28,629 nt of DNA, from IMG/VR virus record IMGVR_UViG_3300044641_003388, positions 1-28,629 of that record; one strand, 5' to 3'. Position 1 is the first letter of the stretch; every line of letters begins with the position of its first letter. This DNA comes from a virus. Positions 9,640-16,959 of this stretch are shown here, piece by piece. Under the pieces are notes generated by a model. It saw only the letters and a list, made by a program, of their open reading frames with translations, did no database searches and was not told the origin of the DNA. Position numbers and translations under genes: made by a program.

Positions 9640-10287
9640 CTATATTAAATAAGCATGAGGTGATTCTCCTTTGTTGAGTCTGACCCTATTTTTATCGGCC
9701 AAAACAAATTTATTATAAAGCTCATCATTTAGTTCCACACCAACATATGTTAATATATCTTTAACAACAGATTTATTTCTATCCGTATAAATGTCTTCAA
9801 AGTAAAATATTGGATAACCCTTTTCGGTTAAGTTGTGTAGTTTTTCGGACTCTTCGATTAATATGTTTTTTCTATATTCGATTTCTTTTTCCTCAATACC
9901 GGAAAAATCATAATATTGTCTTTTATGCCAATCCCCTTTTGTTCCCTTTATTGCATGATATATGAAACTTTCACTTTGTAGAGTCTTATCTTTTCGGTCT
10001 AAAAGTATTATTTTTTCAAAATAATTGAAAAACCAATCCCAGTACATATCATCATTATTTATAAATCCTTTTGGTCGATGAACGTCGTTTAAGAATGTTT
10101 TTATAAAGACATTATTCTTATTTTCATAAAAACTCGGCGAATAAACATTTCTATTTTTTAGTTCGTGTAGATATTGATTAAATGGTTCACAGTGGCTAGT
10201 ATAATTTAAAGAATCTAAATGTTGTTTAATGAGGTAAAAAAGTGTTGTTGATCCGGTTCTTTCGCTACCTAGTAGTGCAATTCTCAT
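9640..10287 (-). CDS. P-loop sulfotransferase
   Basis: A 215-residue protein of the sulfotransferase superfamily, which moves sulfate from PAPS to a hydroxyl or amine. The 5'-phosphosulfate-binding loop is GSERTGSTTLF (7-17), and the 3'-phosphate region is LLDRKDKTLQSES (95-107). It is a paralogue of the 219-residue enzyme at 15346-16005: both share RxGST, CEPF/YEPF, FIKT, KIILLDR, the QxES segment, WHKRQYYD/WHRKKYYE, YFEDI/YYEDI and a VRLNK tail. The start ATG (10287) overlaps the stop of the preceding oxygenase gene by four bases, suggesting translational coupling. The acceptor is unknown. The confidence in family is good; the claim of sulfate transfer rests on the motifs alone. Confidence 0.8.
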   Translation of the reverse strand: MRIALLGSERTGSTTLFYLIKQHLDSLNYTSHCEPFNQYLHELKNRNVYSPSFYENKNNVFIKTFLNDVHRPKGFINNDDMYWDWFFNYFEKIILLDRKDKTLQSESFIYHAIKGTKGDWHKRQYYDFSGIEEKEIEYRKNILIEESEKLHNLTEKGYPIFYFEDIYTDRNKSVVKDILTYVGVELNDELYNKFVLADKNRVRLNKGESPHAYLI

Positions 10288-10808
10288 ATAAGTTTATTTT
10301 TATTTGGTTCCATTCTAAATTTATGAATGAACATAGCAATTGACCATCTTTCCCCTTTAATTAATGGTGTGACTTCGTGAGGTATTTGTGATTGAAATAT
10401 ACACACATTACCCACCTTTTTATCGATAACTATTGGGTGATCATCCACATCATAAATTATATAATCCCCACCAATAAAATCTTCATTTAAGACGATACCA
10501 ACATTCCACTCTTTTATGGGGTTTCCGGTGTCTATATGTTTACCAAATTCATCACCAACAGTAAAATGATGTAAATTTAGTTTAGTAGGTCTAGTGTATA
10601 TATGTAATTTCATTTCATCCTCAAAAAAATCACACATCCTTTTTATTATCCAATCAATATCGGTCAAGTATTCTAGGGCATAGAATTTATATCTAAAATT
10701 ATCAAACTCATCCCACCTACCATTATCACCCAATAGTGGGTATTTATTTTTTAAATTTATAATAGATTCACACTCATCTTTGGTAAATAAAATAGATTGA
10801 ATTAACAT
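10284..10808 (-). CDS. 2-oxoglutarate/Fe(II) oxygenase (prolyl-4-hydroxylase-like)
   Basis: A 174-residue protein with the double-stranded beta-helix iron site HxD...H: H91 and D93 (GKHIDTG), H144 (QIPHEVTP) and the 2-oxoglutarate-binding R154 (KGERWSIAMF). It is compact and lacks extra domains, like the prolyl-4-hydroxylase-type enzymes of marine phages. It most resembles the 191-residue oxygenase at 16384 (FTVGDEFGKHID against YSVGDKFSKHID, GERWSIAMF against GERLSIVMP). It overlaps the following sulfotransferase by four bases, so hydroxylase and sulfotransferase are probably made together. Substrate unknown. It ends in -KLI. Confidence 0.85.
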   Translation of the reverse strand: MLIQSILFTKDECESIINLKNKYPLLGDNGRWDEFDNFRYKFYALEYLTDIDWIIKRMCDFFEDEMKLHIYTRPTKLNLHHFTVGDEFGKHIDTGNPIKEWNVGIVLNEDFIGGDYIIYDVDDHPIVIDKKVGNVCIFQSQIPHEVTPLIKGERWSIAMFIHKFRMEPNKNKLI

Positions 10809-10843
10809 TTATAACCATTAATTTTTTGTTTTGGTGTTGACAT
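10802..10843 (-). CDS. Possible 13-residue leader ORF
   Basis: An ATG directly after the upstream gene's stop (in the same TTATATAATATG context as other starts here) opens a 13-codon frame, MSTPKQKINGYKC, whose stop overlaps the start of the 2OG oxygenase gene by seven bases. It could be a coupling leader or chance. There is no homology basis. Confidence 0.2.
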   Translation of the reverse strand: MSTPKQKINGYKC

Positions 10844-10844
10844 A

Positions 10845-11576
10845 TTATATAAGAGATTTTTTTCTTTTGATTGCTCCGTCTATGTATTTGTCCACAAACT
10901 CTATCAATTCAGGGGTTTTTGTTACTGCACAGTAATCTATTTTTGTTTGATTAGCGTGTAATAATTTAAAATCAACATTAAGTTTTTCGGAGATATAACT
11001 TTCAAATTCTTCTATTCTATCAAAATGAAATTCCTTAACTTTTACTGTGTCGTTTAATACCCAATTATATTGTGATATGAATGTTAATATGTGAAGTGAG
11101 AAGCGATCAATGAATTTATTATCTTTTTTTAATTCTTCGGGAAATTCAAGTTCATCAATTAAATTACGAAAAACTCTTTCTTTTATTTCTTTGTCCCCAT
11201 ACGCGTTTATGAAATCATTATAATTGTTTTTTATGAAATTAATTATAAATTCATTGTTTTTACTTTTCATTTTATTTAATGTAAAAGAATCTAAAACTTG
11301 GTATGATTGTGTAATGAAAAATTTCCAAGCTGAAATGAGTCTATCTGTTGAATCTCTTATTATACAAACGTAATCTAAATTATCACCAAACGTCTTAATT
11401 AAGGATTGTACTCTTGTGTGAATATGTTTATTTTTTTGCTCATTTTCTCTGATTGTATTTTCCCATAAAATATCGGAATATTTTAAATCAAAATTATATT
11501 CCTTACAAGTAGATTCTACCGACCAAGATGCGTTTTTGGGTATAGGAATGAAAGCAATTTTATCATTTATAACCAT
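10845..11576 (-). CDS. Sulfotransferase (Sulfotransfer_2-like)
   Basis: A 243-residue protein of a second sulfotransferase branch. The 5'-phosphosulfate loop is IPIPKNASWSVES (10-22), matching the PKxxxxS form seen in carbohydrate sulfotransferases, and the 3'-phosphate motif is VCIIRDSTDRLISAWKFF (70-87). It is not a close relative of the 215- and 219-residue enzymes, so at least two acceptor types are likely. It follows a 2OG oxygenase with a five-base gap. No signal peptide or membrane anchor, unlike eukaryotic Golgi relatives, so it acts in the cytoplasm of the infected cell. It ends in -SLI. Confidence 0.8.
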   Translation of the reverse strand: MVINDKIAFIPIPKNASWSVESTCKEYNFDLKYSDILWENTIRENEQKNKHIHTRVQSLIKTFGDNLDYVCIIRDSTDRLISAWKFFITQSYQVLDSFTLNKMKSKNNEFIINFIKNNYNDFINAYGDKEIKERVFRNLIDELEFPEELKKDNKFIDRFSLHILTFISQYNWVLNDTVKVKEFHFDRIEEFESYISEKLNVDFKLLHANQTKIDYCAVTKTPELIEFVDKYIDGAIKRKKSLI

Positions 11577-11581
11577 ATATT

Positions 11582-12145
11582 TTATATAAAACTTTTCACG
11601 TTTTTAATGGTGTTTTTTATTTGAAATCCTAATGTTAGTGTTATTCTTGGTTTTTCACCTACTACTGGAGTACTACCGTGTTTAACTTTCCCAGCCACAC
11701 ATTTCCAAACCATTCTTTCTTTTAATTCATTAATTTTACCATTGTAGATGGAATGACCTCCTTCATTTGGATATGATAATATAACGTTATATCTGACATG
11801 TGTGTAACCATCTAAGTTCATATCAGTATGTGTATGAATCGAACCTCCCTCTTTATTAATACCAATAGAATCTTCAAAACTCGGATCTAATATCCAATCG
11901 TTAATTTTTTCTACTTCAATCACCCTATCCTTTATTTTTTTTACTAAATCTAATGGCGAATTTGGTATCCTTGTTAACACACCAATTTGTCTAGATCCGT
12001 ATGGTGCATCTATGGTGTGGCTATTTGTTGTGTTTACCTTAAATAAATGTGAATTAGAATTTACCCAAAATAAAAGAAACTCTTGTTCTTCTTTTGTTAT
12101 AAACTCCTCATAACCATAGGTATCGTTCAACTCTATGTGTCTCAT
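11582..12145 (-). CDS. 2-oxoglutarate/Fe(II) oxygenase
   Basis: A 187-residue protein with iron ligands H106 and D108 in HTHTD (104-108), H156 in KHGSTP, and R167 in EKPRITLTLGF as the 2-oxoglutarate contact. The HTHTD form and the wide Arg spacing set it apart from the 174- and 191-residue oxygenases and bring it closer to the 212-residue one at 13883, which also has HTHTD. It follows the 39-residue ORF by 15 bases and precedes a sulfotransferase by five. Substrate unknown; hydroxylation of a protein or small molecule is the family's usual reaction. It ends in -SFI. Confidence 0.8.
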   Translation of the reverse strand: MRHIELNDTYGYEEFITKEEQEFLLFWVNSNSHLFKVNTTNSHTIDAPYGSRQIGVLTRIPNSPLDLVKKIKDRVIEVEKINDWILDPSFEDSIGINKEGGSIHTHTDMNLDGYTHVRYNVILSYPNEGGHSIYNGKINELKERMVWKCVAGKVKHGSTPVVGEKPRITLTLGFQIKNTIKNVKSFI

Positions 12146-12160
12146 AAAATATGTTTACAT

Positions 12161-12280
12161 TTATTGATTTGTTACTTCAGCATAAATAAGGGTTGCAACC
12201 TCTTGGATTATAGCAGCAACACTTGCGTCTGTTGTTGTATTTGTCATTACAACTTCTTGGGATAATATTTTTGGTTTCAT
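12161..12280 (-). CDS. 39-residue ORF of unknown function
   Basis: ATG at 12280 begins MKPKILSQEVV and the frame closes with TAA at 12161. A second ATG at codon 12 (12247) could also serve. It is 26 bases downstream of the ATP-grasp/Hint gene, preceded by an A/T-rich leader of repeated AAATAAA. The C-terminal half is a likely amphipathic helix (VAAIIQEVATLIYAEV). It has no cysteine. Its place between an ATP-grasp protein and an oxygenase makes a modified-peptide precursor conceivable, but it has no recognisable core, so this is only a suggestion. It fills an otherwise empty gap between tightly packed genes, which favours it being real. Confidence 0.45.
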   Translation of the reverse strand: MKPKILSQEVVMTNTTTDASVAAIIQEVATLIYAEVTNQ

Positions 12281-12306
12281 ATTTTTATTTATTTTTTTAT
12301 TTATTT

Positions 12307-13842
12307 TTATATTTTTTCTTCTCCACCACCTCCGCGACAATAAGAACAATTACCACACTCCCACCAAGAACAACCACTACCTCTCTCACACCAACCATAG
12401 CATGGGTTGTGTTGTATAAACGCCAAACCTAAAGTCTCATCTAAAACAGGTAAGAATACATCGCTTTGTTCAACATTCATATCATATACCATTCTATTTA
12501 CATAAACTACCTCTAAATTTGTTATTTTAGATTTAGTTAATGTATTATTAATATAGTCATAAAACACAATTGAGTCATTTATTCTAAAGGTATTTGTTAA
12601 TGAGTGTGTGGTGCGAAGTGTGTCAAATTCTTCAATAACCATATTACTACCGGCTAAATCTTCATATGATAAACCATTTTCTAAAGTGACTTTAATCATT
12701 AAGCATTCTTTTTGAACACCGGTTATTTCCTGAACATTTGTGGATGTTATTGTGAATCCTGTAAGATCATCCGCAAAATTACTTGAATTAACACCAGTTA
12801 AAAAATTTGGAACTCCGTCAATTATTTGATCATCAATGGGTACCCACGGAAATACTAATGTTTTTAATGTACTATTTTGTACTATTTGGCTTGGTAACAC
12901 TAAATTACCTTCACCATTTAATATTTTAGTATCATCGTCTAAAATATAAGCGTCACTACCTATTTTTGACGATTTAGTCATCCACAATACTCTAGATGGT
13001 TGTAACATTAATCCATTCGAATCATATTCTGTAGCCCATTCGTTATTTTTAACTACTGAAGTCATCATATAAGACCCTAAATGTAGGCAGCTGAGAGTTC
13101 CTCCGTATAGTATATCTAAACTTCTGATTACCCCCATCTTTTCATTAACAATATTATCTGAATGAGTGTGATACTCTTCCATGTATTCCGATTCGTCCAA
13201 TGAATTTTTTAACGATTGTAAATCTTCCAATGATGTGACTTTATAGAATTTTGGATATACAGAGATATTTGTACCTGCGTAACTGGTTTTAACAATATAG
13301 TTCGGGGTGTCCCCATTTGTAATGTGTAAATCCGTTAATTGGTCGATGTTTAAACTAGGATTCAAATCAGATGAATAAAATACATTAGGTGAATATGGTT
13401 TATCCTTAATTAATCTATGAAAGTTAACCTTATCTTTTGCATATTCCTCGTCCACAACCGCAGTGGTGTCATATGACGTTCTTATAATTAATGTATTGTC
13501 ATTATCTTCGATATATGGTACTGTTATCGAATTAAATGCCACTTTATGAAAAGTAAATGACCCACCTAAATCAGTTATAATTTCATCCATTTTATCTTTA
13601 ATACTAACATCATTAAGATTTGTACTAAACGCACCATCCTTTTCGCTGGGTAGTATGTTCCCTTCAGTCACGATGAGGTGTAAATTATTTATGGAGTTAT
13701 CTATTAAAAATTGATTAAAAGAGGTCCAATCTAAATTTGGTACAATTTTGTTGTGTATATCAACATTTGTATTTGTTTCAATTATTCTTAAATTTCCATT
13801 TGAATCTTTTAATAGATCCGTACCAATTATTACTGCTTTCAT
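12307..13842 (-). CDS. ATP-grasp-like protein with degenerate Hint domain and Cys-rich tail
   Basis: A 511-residue protein. Residues 1-290 look like an ATP-grasp-type domain: a possible acidic/Asn site IETNTNV (21-27), LIIRTSYD (118-125), a YIVKTSY lysine segment (182-188) and EKMGVIRSLD (234-243). Residues 298-479 resemble a Hint (hedgehog/intein) fold: DTKIL (304-308), KVTLENG (384-390), MVYDMNVEQSDVFL (451-464) and the closing FIQHN (475-479). The position of intein Cys1 falls on I300, so splicing or N-terminal cleavage is not expected; the C-terminal HN is kept, followed by P480 and C481. The tail 481-511 has six cysteines (481, 485, 491, 496, 499, 502) and four glycines in a row. ATP-grasp enzymes make amide or ester bonds; the substrate here is unknown. 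The ATP-grasp call is weaker than the Hint call. Confidence 0.65.
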   Translation of the reverse strand: MKAVIIGTDLLKDSNGNLRIIETNTNVDIHNKIVPNLDWTSFNQFLIDNSINNLHLIVTEGNILPSEKDGAFSTNLNDVSIKDKMDEIITDLGGSFTFHKVAFNSITVPYIEDNDNTLIIRTSYDTTAVVDEEYAKDKVNFHRLIKDKPYSPNVFYSSDLNPSLNIDQLTDLHITNGDTPNYIVKTSYAGTNISVYPKFYKVTSLEDLQSLKNSLDESEYMEEYHTHSDNIVNEKMGVIRSLDILYGGTLSCLHLGSYMMTSVVKNNEWATEYDSNGLMLQPSRVLWMTKSSKIGSDAYILDDDTKILNGEGNLVLPSQIVQNSTLKTLVFPWVPIDDQIIDGVPNFLTGVNSSNFADDLTGFTITSTNVQEITGVQKECLMIKVTLENGLSYEDLAGSNMVIEEFDTLRTTHSLTNTFRINDSIVFYDYINNTLTKSKITNLEVVYVNRMVYDMNVEQSDVFLPVLDETLGLAFIQHNPCYGWCERGSGCSWWECGNCSYCRGGGGEEKI

Positions 13843-13858
13843 TGTTATTTTTTTTTAT

Positions 13859-13866
13859 TATTTATA
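13859..13866 (-). promoter_or_regulatory. TATAAATA, possible T4-type late promoter
   Basis: The minus strand reads TATAAATA in the 40-base gap just before the ATP-grasp/Hint gene, one of the longest gaps in the accessory region. This is the T4 late-promoter -10 consensus. In DNA this AT-rich several such matches are expected by chance, and the site is nearly palindromic, so the call is weak. Confidence 0.25.
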
Positions 13867-13882
13867 TATAAATATCCTTATT

Positions 13883-14521
13883 TTAAATTAACGATGAGGT
13901 CTTCTTAACGAATTCTAGACCAACATTTCCCGCTAAAACTATCCTATCAATTGTAGAATTTGGTGCATGACTGGGGGAATGGGGGATATCTCCTTCCATA
14001 ATTATTAATTCATCTTCCTCTGGTCTAACCCAATATTCAACACCCTCTTTACTTTTAAAATACAATACCCCATCATCACCATTCATAATATCTGGCATTT
14101 GAATATAATAAACAAAGGTGAAATTGGGGTAAAACCCCTTTATTTTTTCATTAATATCCGTATGTGTATGATATCTATCAACATTTCTCCAAAATTCAGT
14201 TTGTACTGGATTTTTATGTCTAATTCGATTTACCCATGTCTCCACGTTAACTTTGTTAAAGACAACGTTGTTGTCCTCGTATATTTTTTTACACTCGTTA
14301 ATTGCTATTTGTGTAATTTCGTCCATTTTATTTTTTATGTCCAACTCACCTGACGAATTTATATTATCCACCCAATTTATAACACCAAACCCGTCTTGTT
14401 TAGACATGGGCTGGGCTTCTATAACATCATTTGCGGCTTTCAATAAAATGAGTTTATAACTTACTAAATTTAACTTTTTTTTCCAAATAAATGTAGTGTC
14501 GTCAAAGTATATTTTTTTCAT
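13883..14521 (-). CDS. Putative 2-oxoglutarate/Fe(II) oxygenase
   Basis: A 212-residue protein. Iron ligands are probably H120 and D122 in YHTHTDI (117-123), H181 in GDIPHSPSHAP, with R193 in TIDRIVLAGNV as the 2-oxoglutarate contact. The spacing fits the family, and the HTHTD motif is shared with the 187-residue oxygenase at 11582. It overlaps the upstream methyltransferase gene by four bases (ATGA) and precedes the ATP-grasp/Hint gene, so it may act with those two rather than with a sulfotransferase. Substrate unknown. It ends in -SLI, although the next gene starts 41 bases further on. Confidence 0.75.
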   Translation of the reverse strand: MKKIYFDDTTFIWKKKLNLVSYKLILLKAANDVIEAQPMSKQDGFGVINWVDNINSSGELDIKNKMDEITQIAINECKKIYEDNNVVFNKVNVETWVNRIRHKNPVQTEFWRNVDRYHTHTDINEKIKGFYPNFTFVYYIQMPDIMNGDDGVLYFKSKEGVEYWVRPEEDELIIMEGDIPHSPSHAPNSTIDRIVLAGNVGLEFVKKTSSLI

Positions 14522-15126
14522 AATAAAACCTTAGTGTCCTTTTTTTTATAAAAATTGGTACCATTAAATGTTGTATATTTCAATTCGAACTCACCGTTTA
14601 TAAAACAAATATTTTTATATGGTAGTGTTTCATATTCCACATCTGTTAATTTATATCTAACTGCGTTAAATATGTTATCAGTAACCGGAGTTTGGAAAAA
14701 ACCAACTATAGTTCCTTCTTTACAATTTGGTTTTACATAATCTAAAAATTTAGGAATATTTGGGTCTCTATGTGTATCATGTAAAATACCGTCAAATTTT
14801 GATTGTAGTGTTGGTAAAACATCAATCCAATCACCTAAAATTATTTTTACGTTTGGTTTATTCTCTGCCCATAGTAATGCATTTTTAAACATTTCAGGAT
14901 GAATTTCAATTATTGTATGTGATGTTACATTTGGATTGGACTGAACGGCGTCAGCGGACAAATGCATACCGAATCCAATTTCAAGTATATCTCCACCATT
15001 TTTCGTTACAATTTCTGCTAACTTACACATTAGAGATTTCTCCCCTATATGCATCACCCAATCTTTTTCTAAATTTGTAATTCTAATCTCATCGTTAGAT
15101 ATTATTACGTTTTCTGTTCCCTTCAT
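14518..15126 (-). CDS. SAM-dependent methyltransferase, guanidinoacetate/arginine methyltransferase-like
   Basis: A 202-residue class I methyltransferase. Motif I is EIGFGMHLSADAVQ (49-62), motif post-I is IIEIHPEMF (72-80), followed by GDWIDVLPTL (98-107) and FDGILHDT (111-118). The segments VMHIGEKSLM, LEIGFGM and FDGILHDT closely follow the guanidinoacetate N-methyltransferase / RMT2 arginine-methyltransferase pattern (W-E-x-x-M, LE-GFGM, FDGIxxDT), so a guanidino group of arginine or a related compound is a reasonable target. This is inference from motifs. It lies between the DUF2061 membrane protein and a 2OG oxygenase, overlapping the latter by four bases. Confidence 0.75.
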   Translation of the reverse strand: MKGTENVIISNDEIRITNLEKDWVMHIGEKSLMCKLAEIVTKNGGDILEIGFGMHLSADAVQSNPNVTSHTIIEIHPEMFKNALLWAENKPNVKIILGDWIDVLPTLQSKFDGILHDTHRDPNIPKFLDYVKPNCKEGTIVGFFQTPVTDNIFNAVRYKLTDVEYETLPYKNICFINGEFELKYTTFNGTNFYKKKDTKVLL

Positions 15127-15139
15127 TTATAAAATAGTT

Positions 15140-15349
15140 TTATTTTTTTAATCCGTACTTAATCCATTTATACCATACTCTTTCGTGTATATAATATTGT
15201 ATGGGTTTATATACTAATTCAGCAACACCAAAAGCGGCACCCACTTTAATATCACCACTTACCCACCACATTATAACAAACCCAATTAAGGTACTTATAA
15301 CACGATATGAGATGGTTTTGGCGATATGTCGTTTACGTTCTACTATCAT
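15140..15349 (-). CDS. DUF2061 small membrane protein
   Basis: A 69-residue protein matching DUF2061: a basic start MIVERKRHIAKTISYRVIST, a hydrophobic segment LIGFVIMWWVSG (about 21-32), KVGAAFGVAELVYKP (about 36-50) and the family-typical YYIHERVWYK (52-61). It probably has two membrane or re-entrant segments and is the only evident membrane protein in the window. DUF2061 proteins have no proven function; I recall them beside sulfate-activation genes (cysC/cysD/cysN) in bacteria such as Bacteroidota, and here one sits in a group with APS kinase and sulfotransferases. The start overlaps the preceding sulfotransferase's stop by four bases. Confidence 0.8.
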   Translation of the reverse strand: MIVERKRHIAKTISYRVISTLIGFVIMWWVSGDIKVGAAFGVAELVYKPIQYYIHERVWYKWIKYGLKK

Positions 15350-16005
15350 ATTATTTTATTATTTTTTTTATTTAATCTTACTTTATATTCTTGTGATAGA
15401 ATGTATATTTCAATTGTTTCTTTATCTGGTTTAATTCCTAAATAATCAAAAATTTCATTAATTATTCCCATATTTTTATCGATAAAAATATCTTCGTAGT
15501 AATATATTTTAAACCCATATTTTAACCCAAAATCATTCAGCATGTTTTTATTGTTTAATAAATGCTTTTTGGTGGATTTTAACAATATTTGGGGTATTTT
15601 ATCTATTTCGTAATATTTTTTTCTGTGCCACCCCAGATCTTCATTTAAATAAACATGATAAGCCATACTTTCAAGTTGTGGTTTTTCTTCTCTTCTATCT
15701 AGTAAAATAATCTTATCAAAAGTATTATATAGCCAATCGTTAAATTCTACATTTCCAACATTATCAACATTTATAAGTTCACCATCTTTTATGTTAAACC
15801 TTTCGGTTCCTTGTCCAATTAATGTTTTAATAAAGACACCTTCCTTTTTATTTATTTCTAAAAAAATATCATGTACATCATCTATTTTTTTTAATTTATG
15901 GAAAGGTTCATATACTGAATAATAAAATTTGGGTAGATGTCTATCTATACAATGAAAAAGGGATGTAGAACCACACCTACCAGAAGCTATTATACAAATT
16001 TTCAT
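15346..16005 (-). CDS. P-loop sulfotransferase
   Basis: A 219-residue sulfotransferase-superfamily protein. The 5'-phosphosulfate loop is ASGRCGSTSLF (7-17), and the 3'-phosphate segment is LLDRREEKPQLES (101-113). It is the paralogue of the 215-residue enzyme at 9640-10287, with matching EPF, FIKT, LGWHRKKYYE, IYYYEDIF and VRLNK segments, so the pair arose by duplication within this genome or its ancestors. It follows the nucleotidyltransferase with a one-base overlap and precedes the DUF2061 gene. Cytoplasmic; acceptor unknown. It ends in -KII. Confidence 0.8.
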   Translation of the reverse strand: MKICIIASGRCGSTSLFHCIDRHLPKFYYSVYEPFHKLKKIDDVHDIFLEINKKEGVFIKTLIGQGTERFNIKDGELINVDNVGNVEFNDWLYNTFDKIILLDRREEKPQLESMAYHVYLNEDLGWHRKKYYEIDKIPQILLKSTKKHLLNNKNMLNDFGLKYGFKIYYYEDIFIDKNMGIINEIFDYLGIKPDKETIEIYILSQEYKVRLNKKNNKII

Positions 16006-16382
16006 TAACCTTTATTTTTATCATAAGTAACAACACCATCGGGTGTCATGTGGCCAGTTCTTATTGCGGTACCACTAATAACAGCAATATCCGCAGGTGG
16101 TTCGTGATAAATCACATCATAACCAACCCCTCTACCATAGTTAATGCTTTCAATATCGGGAATGATTGATAAGAGAATTTTATCAAAGTTTTCATTAAAA
16201 AATGGTTCCTGTATTAACATTTGAAACACCTCTTGTGCTGTCTTTGGGTTATTTTCATCAACCTCAACGTCTCTAATTGCTACCCAAACATTCTTGCCTT
16301 GGGATAGTTGTTGGTTAATTAACCATTCGTGACCTTTATGCCAATTCTGCCAACGGCCAACGTACATTGCATACTTTTTCAT
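16005..16382 (-). CDS. Small HxGH nucleotidyltransferase-like protein
   Basis: A 125-residue protein of the HxGH nucleotidyltransferase superfamily: GRWQNWHKGHEWLI (9-22) carries HKGH at 15-18, and ISGTAIRTG (102-110) is the matching ISGTxIR motif. Members transfer AMP or CMP from a nucleotide (NMN adenylyltransferase, FAD synthetase, glycerol-phosphate cytidylyltransferase); ATP sulfurylase shares the fold and the HxGH site. It is shorter than a full NMN adenylyltransferase. Its place between APS kinase and a sulfotransferase raises the possibility that it supplies an activated sulfate or sugar precursor, but the motifs do not identify the substrate. It starts two bases after the preceding oxygenase's stop. 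Confidence 0.75.
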   Translation of the reverse strand: MKKYAMYVGRWQNWHKGHEWLINQQLSQGKNVWVAIRDVEVDENNPKTAQEVFQMLIQEPFFNENFDKILLSIIPDIESINYGRGVGYDVIYHEPPADIAVISGTAIRTGHMTPDGVVTYDKNKG

Positions 16383-16392
16383 ATTATATTAA
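16380..16392 (-). promoter_or_regulatory. TTAATATAATATG gene-junction motif (example)
   Basis: The stop of one gene and the start of the next are joined by TTAATATAATATG on the minus strand, with no purine-rich ribosome-binding site. Very similar joints occur at 20788 (TTAATATAAGATG), 10843 (TTATATAATATG), 23140 (TATATAATGAG) and 17544 (TTAATATG). It probably marks the A/T-rich initiation signal used here in place of Shine-Dalgarno. Confidence 0.35.
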
Positions 16393-16959
16393 ATTTGTTT
16401 TTTCAATTATATGGTGTTTATAAATGGGCATTACAATTGACAATCTCTCACCATTTGTAATTTCCTTTATTTCGTGCCAAATTCTACCATGATATGACAA
16501 TGCGGTTCCCGTTTGTTTAGAAATTAAAACTTCATTATCGTTATCGTCCCAACATACGTATTCCCCTCCTTCGTATGAATCACTTAATTGGATACCTAAA
16601 TTATATCTTCTTGTATCAAATCCTTTCATTAGATCTATGTGTTTTGAAAATTTGTCCCCAACACTATACTGATGTAATGTACACGATTCTACCTTATTAT
16701 TATAATTTATTCCAATATTGTTAACATCACTAAACCATTTTATTAATTTATTAAACATCCATTCTGTCTTTGATGTGTTTTCTATAACAAACACCCTATA
16801 TGATGTTTTACTATCAGTTGCAACTAATTTATTACCGTCTATAATATTAAAAAACCCTGTTGTGTTAAAATATTTACTTAATTCAGCGGGTTGTAATTTT
16901 ACATATGATTTTATTAAATCACATTCTTCTTCATTAAATAATTTTTGTTGATAGATCAT
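16384..16959 (-). CDS. 2-oxoglutarate/Fe(II) oxygenase (prolyl-4-hydroxylase-like)
   Basis: A 191-residue protein with iron ligands H107 and D109 (FSKHIDLM), H162 (RIWHEIKE) and 2-oxoglutarate-binding R172 (NGERLSIVMP). The Q97-Y98-SVGDKFSKHID stretch is typical of prolyl-4-hydroxylase-like enzymes. It overlaps APS kinase by four bases (ATGA) and is followed by the nucleotidyltransferase and then a sulfotransferase, the first of three oxygenase-then-sulfotransferase arrangements. Closest relative in the window is the 174-residue oxygenase at 10284. Substrate unknown. It ends in -NLI. Confidence 0.85.
   Translation of the reverse strand: MIYQQKLFNEEECDLIKSYVKLQPAELSKYFNTTGFFNIIDGNKLVATDSKTSYRVFVIENTSKTEWMFNKLIKWFSDVNNIGINYNNKVESCTLHQYSVGDKFSKHIDLMKGFDTRRYNLGIQLSDSYEGGEYVCWDDNDNEVLISKQTGTALSYHGRIWHEIKEITNGERLSIVMPIYKHHIIEKTNLI

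Noticed and set aside
12281-12306. AAATAAATAAA-type repeat in the gap before the 39-residue ORF
   Set aside because: It is a short A/T-rich leader in very AT-rich DNA and needs no explanation as a repeat element.
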